Below are positions 34,110 through 45,485 of a DNA stretch of 64,000 nucleotides, one piece after another. Below the pieces are notes generated by a model. That model ran no database searches. It saw nothing but the letters and a program-made list of their open reading frames with translations, and was not told where the DNA came from. The DNA is from Mesaphorura yosii (Eukaryota; Arthropoda; Collembola; Poduromorpha; Tullbergiidae). How positions within the stretch are numbered: the first letter of the stretch is position 1; each line of letters opens with the position of its first letter. A program made the translations under genes and the position numbers. The stretch spans positions 1-64,000 of the forward strand of contig WIXG01000384.1 of NCBI GenBank assembly GCA_009869945.1. The letters run 5' to 3'.

Positions 34110-36339
34110 ATGGCGGCCCTTAACCTGATTACCTTAACTTTCATGGCCCTTGTGGGTTCAACCCGGTTCGTCGCAGCCGCAGGCGACTGCGCCTACAACC
34201 GATGTGAATGGAAGTTCAATCCAGTCGGACGGTAAGTGAACAAGAAAACGTTTCTAAATTTAACGGCCGTGTCTCATGTTACCCTCCGCCCATATAAGGC
34301 ATGAGCCGTGCGGTGATCCATTGACAGCCTGGAACCTAATCCGAGACGTCGACTGCCCCGACAACAACACATTCCACATCTGCTGCACGCTACCATGTAC
34401 GTACGTACGCGGGTAATTTAAATTTTTCAAATTTGGCTGAAATTCCCTCGACTTCTTTTGTGCGCAGATCGTGATGACGTTCAGAAAAGCCGCCAGAATT
34501 GGTTCCGAGCCGTGACCCTTGTCAGTGACGCAATAACCAGTAGGGTGTGCGTCCAGCGCATGCTATGTGAGCAGGCGTGCAAGGACGGACTCAACGGCCC
34601 AGCACGGTCAGACTACCCACAGTTACTGCTCGACGACTCGCCCGCCAACCAGGCGTACGTGCAGGCGTACTCGGTAGTGGAGGGACAGGCCTGCTATCGG
34701 CAGTCGGGCCAGACCCCCAAGGGGTGTGAGGTTGGATGCGGGGCCAAGTACCCGGCGTGCAAGGATTCGTACCTGCAGCGTGCGGCGTTCATAGCGGTGC
34801 GTGGCTTTCACAAACTGGGTATGTGGTCCTTCACTGGGTTCTGGATGGGGCTAGACTTTTACGCTGAGGCGGAGCAGCAGGGTAAGGAGGTTGGGCAGGC
34901 GGTGAAGGAAGCGTTCGGCCGGCTGTATGACCGTATGGCGCACATGAAGGCGGCGTACTTGGAGTGGGTGGAGGGCTGGAGGGGACTGAGTGACACGTGG
35001 AGCCAATATCTGGCCATTTACAACGTGACTGACCCGGTGCTAGTGGCCAAGGTATATGAGTCACTCGATTTCGCGTACTTTAGCGCCAATGTCGCCGCAA
35101 TTTACGAGGCGCTGACAATGTACGACTTTAGCGCCGGCGATTCGGACGTCCTCAAGCTGACAGTGACCGACTCGCGCCTGCCCACCCCGCGCGCAGGCCA
35201 CTTTGCAGTCCACGATGGCCACGACGCGATCTACACATTTGGGGGGCTGCTGGGGTCAAACAACGTCCGGGCTAATCAAGTTATGCGCTACTCAATTGCG
35301 TCGGGCTCGGCGGCGGATGTCCGGGTGCTGAATCTGAGCGACGGAAGCGGATTTCGCGCCACACCGGACTCCATCGTGCTGCATTTCGGGGGGCAACATC
35401 GAAGGCCACGGCCTGACCCCCTATGTATGCCGCTACGAGCCGGGTACGGGCGTCCTCACAACGGCGGGCGCCTTCCCGATGAGTATGAGCGGCGTCGCCT
35501 CCTGCTGGGACGCATTAACACAGACGGCGTACACCTTCGGGGGAACATTGGCCTCCAACCATCTCGTCGGCGTGGACCGAATCTTTCGCTACAACGCCAG
35601 CAGCGCCGCCATGTACGACGTGGCGGGACGACTCCCCCGGAAGGTGTTTGCCGCTGCTGCAGTCTGGGACACGCGCGAAGGAGTGGCCTACATCCTCGGG
35701 GGGTATGGGGACAATGTGGTGCTAACGGGCGACATCCTGCGGTACAATCCGCGAACCGGAGGTGTGACAACGCTGACGGCTACTATACCGACTCCGTTCG
35801 GGTGCCCCTGCGCCGTATACGTTGCCAGGGACGACCACGGCGAGATTTATTTCATTGGCGCAGCCAATTTGCTCAGGCTGACACTCCCGCCCGGCTCCGG
35901 GGACGGTCAAGGTCAGGTCAAGGTCGAGGTGGTGCCCGTCGAGGGGTGGGTGTCACCCCTGGGAAGTGTTGGCTGCACCTATGTACCCAGCCTGGACCGC
36001 ATCTACATACTGGGCGGGAACAACAACGGAACGGAAGGGTACTCGGACTGGATCATGTACGTTGACCTCGGTGGCGACGGCGGAAGTGGTGGCGAACCGG
36101 GTCCGACTACCACCACCACGACCCACCGCCCAACCCCACCCACCCCGCCGTGCAGCGATGGCCGAACTGGCGTCGTCCCCGACCCATTTTGCTGTGACAA
36201 GTTTTACTTTTGCTTTGCCGGCACCGGGACCAAGTACGAGTGCCCCGCGGACGATCAATTTAACCCGGTGTCGGGGCAGTGCGAAGATAAGAATTCAGTG
36301 CGGTGTGAGGTCGGTTACTATGGCGCCGGTGCGGGGTAG
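34110..36339 (+). CDS. Secreted kelch-repeat protein with C-terminal chitin-binding domain (one frame break)
   Basis: Exons 34110-34231, 34299-34396 and 34468-36339. Signal peptide MAALNLITLTFMALVGSTRF. A cysteine-rich N-terminal domain of ~200 residues follows (CAYNRCEWKF, CGDPLTAW, FHICCTLPY, CEQACKDGL, CEVGCGAKYPACK) with a helical segment. Then come five or six kelch-type repeats (FAVHDGHDAIYTFGGLLGSN, FRYNASSAAMYDVAGRLPRK, GVAYILGGYGDNV, DRIYILGGNNNGTEGY), a Thr/Pro linker, and a type-2 chitin-binding (peritrophin-A) domain PFCCDKFYFCFAGTGTKYEC...FNPVSGQC with six cysteines. In the run of six G at 35388-35393 the frame slips by one: upstream kelch frame and downstream frame match only if one G is surplus. 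With five G the protein would be 696 residues. This may be an assembly error in a homopolymer. GC content is high relative to neighbours. Confidence 0.85.
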
Positions 36340-36707
36340 TGTTGCCCGCTCCGCGTGCAATTGGGTTGGAAATTAGAATTCGCGATTTGATTTTGTTGAG
36401 TTTGTTTTGATCAATTAAAAGAATTAAAATCTTGCAAACCAAAAGGCAGAAAAAATTCTTAGATACAAAATTATCTAATTATCATATTGCGAATTTCGAG
36501 TCAATTTTTCAATTTTACGGTGACAATACCGTCGATATGCGAATTTTTATGAGTTTCGACCACAACGTGAATAGGCGAATAGAAAACGAAATTAAAAATT
36601 CCTGCCGAGTGATTTATTTTGGCGTTTCCCAATTTCTAGCCAATTTTTGCAATCTTTTATTTGCATTTCCTGGAATTGAGCCAAAAATTATAGTGTTAAG
36701 TGTACAG

Positions 36708-37230
36708 GAGGATGGTGAACCTGAAAACTACCTTGGCTGGATCAGGCAACTGACCGACGACAGTGTGGACCTTCTGCGTTTGAACGCAACTTGGCAACTG
36801 GTCCCTGGAAATGCCGACTCAGACGGCGTCTCACTCGAGTCAAAACACTTTCCGGGACACTTCTTGAGACATCAAAACTACCATATCTGCCTCAACAAAT
36901 ATGACAATTCGGAACAGTTCAAAAAGGATTCAATATTTTACCCTCGTCCGCAAGTCAGAGAAGGTGACCAAATAAATTACGCTAAACCTTCTGATTTGTA
37001 AAATTCTTGCGTCTGAGCGTGTGTCATGTCGCATCTTTCCAGGAGCAGTTCGGTTTGAATCGTTCAACTTTCCTGGGCATTTTATTCGTCACTGCAATTT
37101 TGAGCTTTGGTTGAGCAATAGAACCGGCGCCGGTGTTCAATCGGCTACTTCCTTCAAAGCGGATACTACTACATTCGCCATTTGCTCTACCGTCAACTAC
37201 GTGATGTTGGACTACACAACCGCTGAGTGA
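36708..37230 (+). CDS. AbfB-domain (arabinofuranose-binding, CBM42-like) protein, 5' end unresolved
   Basis: Two exons are firm: 36708-36963 and 37043-37230, joined in phase 1. They encode the repeated beta-trefoil signature of the alpha-L-arabinofuranosidase B C-terminal domain: ENYLGWIRQLTDDS, ATWQLVPGNADSDGVSLESK, FPGHFLRHQNYHICL, FRKD-like FKKDSIFYPRP, then RFESFNFPGHFIRHCNFELW. Aspartates and histidines of the sugar pockets (FLRH, FIRH) are kept. The frame is open upstream to 36432 without a convincing start, and a possible acceptor CAG lies just before 36708, so a short upstream exon is likely. The domain occurs mostly in fungi and bacteria, which makes lateral origin likely, followed by intron gain. 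It could bind plant or fungal arabinan in food; no catalytic domain is visible. Confidence 0.75.
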
Positions 37231-37450
37231 AGAATTCTCAGGCACATTTAATTACCTCGAATTTATTGGTTTCAATTACAATCGGCGATAGACCAAAATC
37301 GACCTAGAATTTGACTTACTAAATTGAATTCAAATGCACTTGAGCGCTTTATGATTTGGAAATTCCATTGCCGTCGCAGCATTTCGACAACACAGAGTGC
37401 GTCTTCTATTGGAACAGAGGTTCATTAAAAAATTGAAAATCAATCTACCG

Positions 37451-38951
37451 TCAGTAATTGTAACGAGAATTGTGCGGATGCCCGTGCCATTTTTCACAGC
37501 TTTTACACCCGTAGAAGCTACATGCTGGGACTGGACACTTGAAGTGAGGAAAGCTTCCAAATGTGCCGCAGTTACCGCATATCCCCGACGAATTGTAAGT
37601 TGATGTACTCGGGCGGATCGTGCTTGATCCAAAACGAAACAGATTGTTTCTGACTGAGGCTACATGGGTTTGAGGTGGTACCACCTCACCGGGGCCGGGG
37701 GTCAAGTGAGGGTTCCGATGCCGTTCCTTCAATAGTGCGTGCCTACGCCGAATTGCGTCCACGTCTTCCCTCCACTCTCTCGTGGATGACAGTATACACA
37801 ATGACCCTGGTGCCCCTGCAAAGCCTGGAACTGGAACTATGGCTTCTGCTCCAAGTATCTCAATCAGTGAGTGAGGGTCAAGGAGGGAGCGAAATCTTGG
37901 ACTTTGTGAAAGCGACGTCGCAACGACTTCTACCACTGAGCCTTGCTTGTCTACCGGGTGAAAGTGCTGGATGGGCTCGGCGGCAGCGTTGCAGATTGCG
38001 ATTGACAGGAACCAAGACTTGTTGATGCCTGTGTCCGCGTTGACTACTTTGACGTACGATCCCATAGTTTTCTCAGATATTTGAAAGAATTGATTGGCCA
38101 CCGGCAATGCATCCGTGACATCAAGCCCAAGAACTGGTCCAGTCCAAGTCAAGACAGGCAGCTATAATTCATTAATTAAAAAGGCCCATGTGAGCAATTT
38201 AAATAAAATGTGTGGCAAATTACTCACATTTTCGCCACCGCCACCGAACAGAGTTAATTGAGCCTTGTAATTTTTTGCCGCCTCACAACTTCTCACCAGA
38301 AATACTTTCCATGAAATTGATTTGTCCAATTTCGAGGCTGTTGTGCGAACCACGAAGACTTGTCCGTCGTACGCCAGACATATTGGAGGAAAGCGCTGAG
38401 GCCTTCCGCATTGGACTATCTGATTAATTGTTACAGCATTCGCCATTTGGATGACGACACCGCCATGTGCTTCAGTCAGATGCATGATAATTGAGCCAGG
38501 ATCAAGGCGAACGAGATCGTGGCACTTGGGTTGCCAATCCAGCAAATGGTCACAGATTAATGAGCGCCTGCAGCCAGTAACGAAAATAAAGCCAAGCATA
38601 CTTAAATGAGTACGTATCTTCTGATTTTCTGTGGATTAGATGACGAACATACCCGAATGGGCAATCCAGACCATGACTCGTCAGATTCGCAAGCTTAACA
38701 ATGACCGGACAACCGTCCTGCGCAAATTTGCATGGTGCGTCCGTCTCTTCCGCCAACGTTTCCAGTGCCAGACAACTAATCTGAGGTTCTTCCAGCTTAA
38801 TTCGACAGATCCCGCAGTTTTTCACCTTTCTCAGGCACGAACTGCAGATAATGTGACCATTCCGACATTGGTAAATTGGCGGAATGCACACTTCCAGACA
38901 AATTGGACACGCCAGGAGGCTCGGAATGGTACTACAAGGACTGGTACTCAT
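37451..38951 (-). CDS. SIAH-type E3 ubiquitin ligase with C-terminal ZZ-like finger (copy A)
   Basis: Exons 38951-38653, 38567-38228, 38161-37451; 449 residues. RING: CPICLEVCIPPIYQCRNGHI...CSSC...CGICR in the SIAH spacing. Next the SIAH zinc finger CKFAQDGCPVIVKLANLTSH...C. Then a divergent SIAH/TRAF-like substrate-binding region (IIMHLTEAHGGVVI, WKVFLVRSCEAAKNYKAQLT, GGGGENLPVLTWTGPVLGLD). After a ~60-residue linker rich in Pro/Ser comes a cysteine/histidine knuckle (CGNCGTFGSFPHFKC, CKSCEKWHGHPHNSRY) resembling a ZZ finger with altered spacing. The start was taken at the ATG in KMSTSPC context; an in-frame ATG at 39026 would add 25 residues. Likely an active E3 with its own substrate reader. 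Copy B lies 380 bases upstream in the same direction. Confidence 0.85.
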
Positions 38952-39331
38952 CTTGAAACGATACGATACGGAATTATTCAGTACAATCTCTCGAGGGTTG
39001 GAAGATTTGCCTTGCTCACGCCTCACACGATGGAAATGACGATTAATAATTACCGAAGCTCAATTTTAGCGTGAAATATGTCAATAGTACCTAATCTTAT
39101 CAGCAGCTGGTTTAACCTACGTCAATTCAACTATGAATCAGAATAATATTTTCATGCCAGCAGCGGGCGAATGATTAACACAAGTGACAGAACTTTTATT
39201 AAACCTTACTCCCTGAGTACATTTTTAACCCGTGCCATTTACAAACAGAAACAGAGCGCTTCGGGCATTGGGGTATTATCTCTACCGGTATTTGCTATTT
39301 GATACGTCTACACCATACCTTAATCTTAGTC
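38952..39331. other. Spacer between the two SIAH-ZZ copies
   Basis: Non-coding; holds the promoter of copy A and the 3' end of copy B. Confidence 0.5.
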
Positions 39332-40620
39332 TTAATTGATCTTTACAATTTTACGAAACTTGTGTTTGGCATGTACTCCCCTTATGTCTTTACAGAATGC
39401 GCATAAATCATAATCAATACAAACAGTGCATTTGTAACGTGGACCAGTAATTGGCTCTTGTTTGCACCCGTCGCAACTAATTGCATTATGAACCAGTTGT
39501 GCGGTACTCGTGCTTGCAGTACTGGAGCCAGTAGTCCCTCGGTTATTTTCAGGCAATAGCGAGGCAAAATGGACATCAAAAACGGATTTGCTCCTAAGAC
39601 TGCCTTCGTGAGCTTCCATATCAGACGACTTAATTAATTTCCAACACATTTTCACTGCCTCCTTCGCTTCAGCTTGGTTCGCCCCATAGAAGTCGCTCAG
39701 AACTTTCCCGTGAACTTTAAATCCTGCCTTACTTCCAGTTCCAGTTGCCCTCTCATCAATTCCCAGAACCGGCCCGATCCATCTCATATACGTCTGTAGT
39801 GAAGAAAAGCGTCAAATAACAAGTCAAGTCATTGAAAATTGGATACAGCGGTATGTGCAATGTATAACTTACATTCTCAGCGCCAGGTGATCCAAGCAGT
39901 GTCAATTTGGTGCAGTAATTTCCAGCCACTTTTGAACTTCTAGCAAGAAAGACCTTCCACTCACACTTCATCGGCTTGTGAAGCAATTAACATAAATGCT
40001 CTTCCGTCGAACGATGTACACATTATAGAAACGAAGAGGTACATATTTTTTGGGCGGGAGGGCACAGAACATCCAATCAGATTCAACACTGCAACGTCTT
40101 CAGTTGGGACAACTACTGCGTGGTGGTGAGATCCAGTCAAGTGGGCGAGGATGGCTTCCGGGTTGTTCTTGACCATGGCTTTACATTTGGAGTTGTTCAA
40201 AACACCACACATGTTGGGGGAACCGCATAATTACAATTACAATCATACAAATTGCCAATATCTCCCATCCCCTGAACGTAATTGGCGATGTAATAGTAAC
40301 ATTTACCCGAATTCACAATCCAGTTCATGAGTCATCACGTCCTTAATCTGCACCTTAGCACTGCAGCCTTCAGAAGCATACTTGCATGGAACTTCTGTCT
40401 TCTCAGCCATCTTCTCCAGCATGAGGCAACGGATTCCATCAGCTGGAAGCTCGACACGACAGACTGTACAGGTTCTAACTTTATCATAGCAGAGGTTGCA
40501 AACGATGTGTCCATTTTTTACACTGGTAGATTGGTGGAACCGCAGTGTCCAAACAGATTGGACACTCCAAAAGGCTCACTAGATCCGTATTTTCCGTATT
40601 ACTTATTGTCTGGCTGATCT
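39332..40620 (-). pseudogene. SIAH-type E3 ligase with ZZ finger (copy B), broken or mis-assembled
   Basis: Homologous to copy A domain by domain. Segments: about 40620-40307 (RING and SIAH finger), about 40230-39873 (substrate-binding region), 39793-39332 (WIGPVLGIDERATGTG ... ZZ finger). The ZZ finger is canonical here: CDGC, RYKCTVC, DLCAFC, HAKHKF. Problems: after IYQCK the RING frame shifts at a run of six A on the coding strand (40514-40519), as if one base were surplus; the next segment lacks a recognisable splice acceptor; and the frame shifts again near 39965 between ASQADEV and EWKVFLARSS. No good start codon is visible before LLECPICLD. Either the copy is decaying or the assembly carries base errors. 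The intact ZZ exon and splice sites near 39873/39793 argue that decay is recent. Confidence 0.7.
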
Positions 40621-41996
40621 GACATCTATTTGACTTATTTGACAAAATACAGTACAACCGACAATCACTAATAAATTGAACGTTGACAAAGTGCTGATGA
40701 ATTTCGGATTCAGTTCGGTGAAGTTCTGAAAAGTAAGCCTGTGGATCAGAAAGACTTGATTATCTTCCGACGTCTTTTGAAGTGAAGAATGGGGTGGTCA
40801 CATGCATATGAAATGAAATGAGTCATCATGTCGTCAGCGCTACATCATCAAATTCTTTGTCCCTTCCTTCGTTTTAGCTTTCTCACGCCGCGCCGTGAAA
40901 AAGGTTCCAAAACTGCAATTCTGATCTGAGTGAAGATAGTTTCATAGATGACGTGACCAAATACGTGTTCGTGTCGACAGTTCAAGATAATCAGTTATAG
41001 TTTGTGTCAGATGGATATGAATAACTCAATTCGCCAGTGAGTGAACCCAATTAACGTATGCTCTAATTTTGGTTTTGTCGACGGAGTACGAGTACTTGCA
41101 TGGTTGTATTTAATTGCAATCAGGATGGTGACTAGTGACATGTAAACGCGAACATAACTGAGCACCGCACTGCACCGCTGAAACTCAGGCCGATGCAGAA
41201 CAATGTTAACGACAGGAAGATGAACATCTTGTCCTGTCCGCCGCGTCCACACGCTCACGTTTAATGTTGATCGTTCATCTTAATGCATTGTTATTTTCCG
41301 GTACAGTACCCACAAATGGCACGCGGCACGGCATGGTGGCAGGAAAGCAGGTAACGGGTTCAAAATCATCAACCGACCAGTGGTTCCCATGCATGCTCAG
41401 ACCAAAGACCATTACACATTACATAATCTCTTAACTCAACAAGAGTTATCTTAAACCCTGTCACAGTCACAGTCATGCATCTCGCCTGCCTGTCTGCCTG
41501 CTGAGTTCAATGCTTCTGTGATCCAAATAACTCAACTCTGGCTAATTTCGATTCAAGATTACAGATTACACAATAATGTGCTCTGGTTGTTTATCTCGCG
41601 TGCGCATCTCATCGTACGTACAAATTACAATTCTCGAGTCTGCTTTCCAAGTTGGCAGGTGCCAGTTACCATTTGGCAGTCATTTGCGAGTGAATGCTTG
41701 CCTTGCACGGTGATCAATTGCCGGTGATTTCTCTTCAGAGCTCAGAGCAACAAAGATCAAATATCAATTTTAAGAAAACTCACGCCACAGCGAACAAAAA
41801 AGAACAGAACAGTGGCTTAATTGTAATTGCTGTGAGCTTGTCCGCACTGATCTTGAGCTCTGATACGCCATGGCCACGCCACATCGAAAGTGAAACAGGT
41901 GTAAACGTGTGATCACATCTCAGAAATGAAATTAAGTAATTTTAACTGAGGTGATATCGTTCGTCTGCGTCTGGCGTATTGTTGTGCAACAAGGCA
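40621..41996. other. Intergenic, 1.4 kb
   Basis: No supported gene; open frames at 41007-41258 and 41518-41912 have no domains. Should hold the promoters of the diverging SIAH copy B and WSCD-like genes. Confidence 0.5.
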
Positions 41997-43283
41997 ATGC
42001 TGCTGCATTTCTCAAACTTTCTAAAAATGACTGCGCTCCAAGTATTCAAGTCCAAGGGAGCGCTGATTCCCCTTCTATACATTGTGCTTATCCTGATTTC
42101 ATATCAGTACGTGCTCAGAGCGATTCATCGATCGAGTCAGGGTATAAAAATCGCGACGGCCCCCAACTTCAGAGTCTCAGACACGGACGGCACGACGAAT
42201 CCATTTCAGGGCAGTTACAAAGGTGCTAGAATTCAGCGGAGTATTGTGCAAGTGAATTTACGGGCGAATTCCTCCGAGCAGCAGAATCAGAATCGACAGA
42301 ATGGCACCACCCGGCGAAGTGATTCCACCGAAATTCGGCCAGATAGTCAAGACAGGGTGAAATCGCACGTGGCCCGCCTTCGAAACGGCACAGTCGTCCT
42401 TTACCCATGGGCCGGAGACGTAGAATGTGAACATTACTCTGTACAATTCGCACCGCACAAAACTTTCACACCTCGGTAAGTAGTAAATATGAACTAGAGC
42501 CTCAGATTTCCATCTTTCTGTCAGTGATTTAATCTGGCTTGAAATTCTAGGGCACTCGTCAGCTTTCCTGGCAGCGGCAATTCCTGGCTCCGTTACCTCA
42601 TCGAAGGCGCAACCGGCTACTTTACCGGCTCCGTGTTTCACGACGTAAGAATATATGAATCTGGTCTTCTTGGAGAATACCACTCACCAAACGATGGGAT
42701 GACCATCGTGCAAAAGACTCACCACGATGCGATTTACACACTCGAAGGAAAAAAGTCACAGAAGATACAGGCTTTCGTGAAGCTATCTGAGCTCATGTTC
42801 CGGTACAAAGGGATCCTCCTAATTCGCAACCCGTACGACGCACTTCGATCGTACTGGAACTTTCGCAACACGAAAGATCACAAGGGAGTTACAAAAACGC
42901 CTGATCTCAGCACGAAAGGCTGGTCTCAATTTGTCCGGGCTGGAAGCAAGAAATGGGCGTCGTTGATCAAGGACTGGGTTGGAAACTCGATGGACTTGGT
43001 CATCGTCATGTACGAGGATGTGAAGCTTGATCCTAAAGAAGAGCTTATCAAAATTTTGCACTACTTGGAGCGACCAGTCGACCGAAAAAGAATAGATTGC
43101 GTCGTGAAGCACATCGAGGGTCCATTCCACAGGAGGATGAAGCCTTTGAAGCCCACAAGCAGGCAATCTTCAAGTCACAACATCCTTGATCGGCTAGTTG
43201 AAGGGCACGTGGAGGAGGTCAATGTGTTTTTGGCCCAGAATCTCTTGCCTCTTCACCTTAACTATACGGGCTCAATATTTTAA
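41997..43283 (+). CDS. WSCD-type sulfotransferase, Golgi type II membrane protein
   Basis: Two exons, 41997-42475 and 42551-43283; 403 residues, or 393 if the next in-frame ATG at 42027 is used. Membrane anchor ALIPLLYIVLILISYQYVL sits near the N-terminus, followed by a ~90-residue polar stem with N-glycosylation sites (NSS, NGT). The catalytic domain has the PAPS 5'-phosphosulfate loop LVSFPGSGNSWLRYLIEGAT and the 3'-phosphate motif ILLIRNPYDALRSYWN, as in WSCD1/2, followed by WASLIKDWVGNSMDLVIVMY and EDVKLDP. WSCD proteins sulfate sialylated or related glycans in vertebrates; the arthropod acceptor is not known to me. Both cofactor motifs look intact, so it should be active. Confidence 0.9.
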
Positions 43284-43381
43284 ACTCTGTTATCTCATTT
43301 CTTTGTTACTTGTTATCAATCTATCGTAATTTGGGCCAGTACTTTGTCACATCATTCTTGCCGCTGCCAACTTTTATGCAC

Positions 43382-43387
43382 AATAAA
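43382..43387 (+). terminator. Polyadenylation signal AATAAA
   Basis: About 100 bases after the sulfotransferase stop codon. Confidence 0.6.
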
Positions 43388-43844
43388 ACTTCTAATTTTC
43401 TTAGGCGAAGCTTTTAAAATAGTTGGAATCTTGCAAGTGCGGATTGCGGAGAAAAATTAAAAGCCTGACGACGCATTTGTTACTTTGTTTAGGCCCGTTC
43501 ATAAAGTAGCGTTTTCTTACGGAAGGAAACGGCGCCACGAACAGAGGAGATTTTGAAGTTGCTTGCTGACAAGGTGTTTGTTTCGTGAGCTTGTCAATTC
43601 AACTCAATTACGAATGGCAAATTAACTTTTCCTTCCGAACATTGTAAGTGCAGTGGGGCCAAGTTAAGTTAAGCTAAATGGTTACGACGCCGACGAGGAT
43701 CAATGGATTGTCAAGTGCAAAGATAAGAAAAGAGCCAGCGTCAGCGCATTCGAGGGAGTACAGCATTATCAGCAGCTTTACTCGGTGGCTGTTGGGCCGT
43801 GGGCCAGTTCTTCCAAGCCGGATTCATGCCAAATTGAAGCTACA
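43388..43844. other. Intergenic
   Basis: No gene seen between the sulfotransferase and the SAC3 gene. Confidence 0.5.
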
Positions 43845-45485
43845 ATGATCAGCACTCATCACCAACCTATCAGGGGGACCTGCACACAAATGTGCCCTAC
43901 AAAGGAAAGAATTCTGTAAGGCACCAGTCGGGAATGCATTTATATAGTACAACGCCAAGTATTGTCGAATGTTCCATGCTTTAATTGCAGACGTGAGAAT
44001 GAAGGACTGCTCCACAGATTCGAGTATGAAAATACTGATAGCACTTCCGACGACCAACTTGACAAAACGGGACGAGCGTTGCAACTTGCGGTGGAGGCCG
44101 AAACTTCCGCTCGCGGAGGCAGCTACCAGATGAAGATTCCTACCACTTCGAGGCGACGCGTTGCCAAACCCAAAGCTGACGTTAACAGAACCATTAAATC
44201 GTTTTCAAGGTCAGCCGCTGGTGCGGACAAGACCCAATCCGAGGATTTGAGGCCAGCAAATGTTTTGGAGGCAACAGTCACCTATCTTTATAAAGAGTTG
44301 GTAAAATACTCAGCTTGGGATTAGGATAGCATCCATTTTAGCCTTGTAGTTACTCACGTTTGTGTTTCAGAATTTTGCCCAAGACAAACGAGCCGCCCAT
44401 AGTCGTTTATGATTTTGTGTTCGACCGGCTTCGATCGGTTCGTCAAGATGTGGTAATTCAAAGAATTGCGGACCGAACAGGAATAAAAATACTAGAATCA
44501 ATCGTCCGATTTCACGTTTATTCCAGTTTTGTGTAAGTGCTCGATGCATCTGATTAATCCACTGAAGTATATGCTTGATTACTCATGATAGGTTTAGGAA
44601 TGAACCGCCTTCAATGTTCGACTCGCATATCAACGAAAAGCACTTAACCGATTGTCTTAAAACTTTATTGGGAATGTATGAGATGAATGATTATACGGAG
44701 TCAAGTCGGCAAGAATTTGAAGCCCTTCATGTGCTATTAAATCCAGGGTCAATCCCCGTTCTCTCAAGGGCATTGTCATTAAATTCCAGGTGAGTACCAA
44801 TCAGTTACAACAACCTGTGTGTACATGTACGCTTTCAAATTCTCCTGTCTGCCTCCTACAGAATTTGCGGCCGTGAAGTTCAATGTGCGATGAAGATGAG
44901 CTTGGCGTACCAATTTAACAATTATGTCGCATACTTTCGCCTAGGAAGGAGATTGCGCCCGTTGTTGGCTTCATGCATGATAAGACATTCTCGGTTGATA
45001 CGAAGGTTGGTGTTGGTGTCTTCAGAAGAGACAAGATAACAAACCAGTAGGTTTATTGGTAGGCTGTGGTTTAATTAATTTTTTTCGCCCATATAGCAAT
45101 GCCTACCATGCCATGTCGCTTGCGTACGGAGTAAAAACCTGCAAAGTGCCTCTATCACATCTGGCCACTGTACTTCAGTACCCTCGGCAAGTAATACTGG
45201 AGAGGGACCTCGCGTGTTGTTCCATTAACCTAATTACTGACGAAATCTCAACCTCAAGTGGACCGAATTCGAAGTACGCACAATTTGATAAGAGTTTAGC
45301 GAGTATTCCACAAACAGAGGTACTTCATTATTTCTGTCAAGTGTCAATTTCATTTATGTGGGCTATGCTCTGCTCACCATTTGTTTTTCATTTTTAAGGT
45401 ATCAAACCTGAGTTGTGAATTTGGTGATGCAAGTTCTGGCTGTAATTCAATGACTTCCAGCGTTTGTCTTTATTCAAGTGATTGA
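43845..45485 (+). CDS. SAC3/GANP-domain protein, SAC3D1-like
   Basis: Seven exons: 43845-43915, 43991-44296, 44371-44532, 44592-44789, 44862-45005, 45097-45319, 45399-45485; 396 residues. It starts MISTHHQPIRGTCTQMCPTK with the conserved T-C-x-x-M-C-P-x-x-E-R motif, then VNRTIKSFSRSAAG, LRPANVLEATVTYLYKE, VVYDFVFDRLRSVRQDVVIQ, FDSHINEKHLTDCLKTLL and AMKMSLAYQFNNYVAYFRL, the order of a SAC3/GANP domain. SAC3 proteins act in mRNA export (TREX-2), and SAC3D1 is linked to centrosome and spindle function. Short length without FG repeats or MCM3AP-type regions favours SAC3D1. The second intron needs a GA|GTTGGT donor at 44297 to keep frame; the better-looking GTAAAA at 44301 does not. The last exon is less certain. 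Confidence 0.88.

Noticed and set aside
34458-36065. Kelch gene read in one frame to 36065
   Set aside because: After the G run the frame becomes Arg-rich nonsense; the kelch repeats and chitin-binding domain continue in the other frame.
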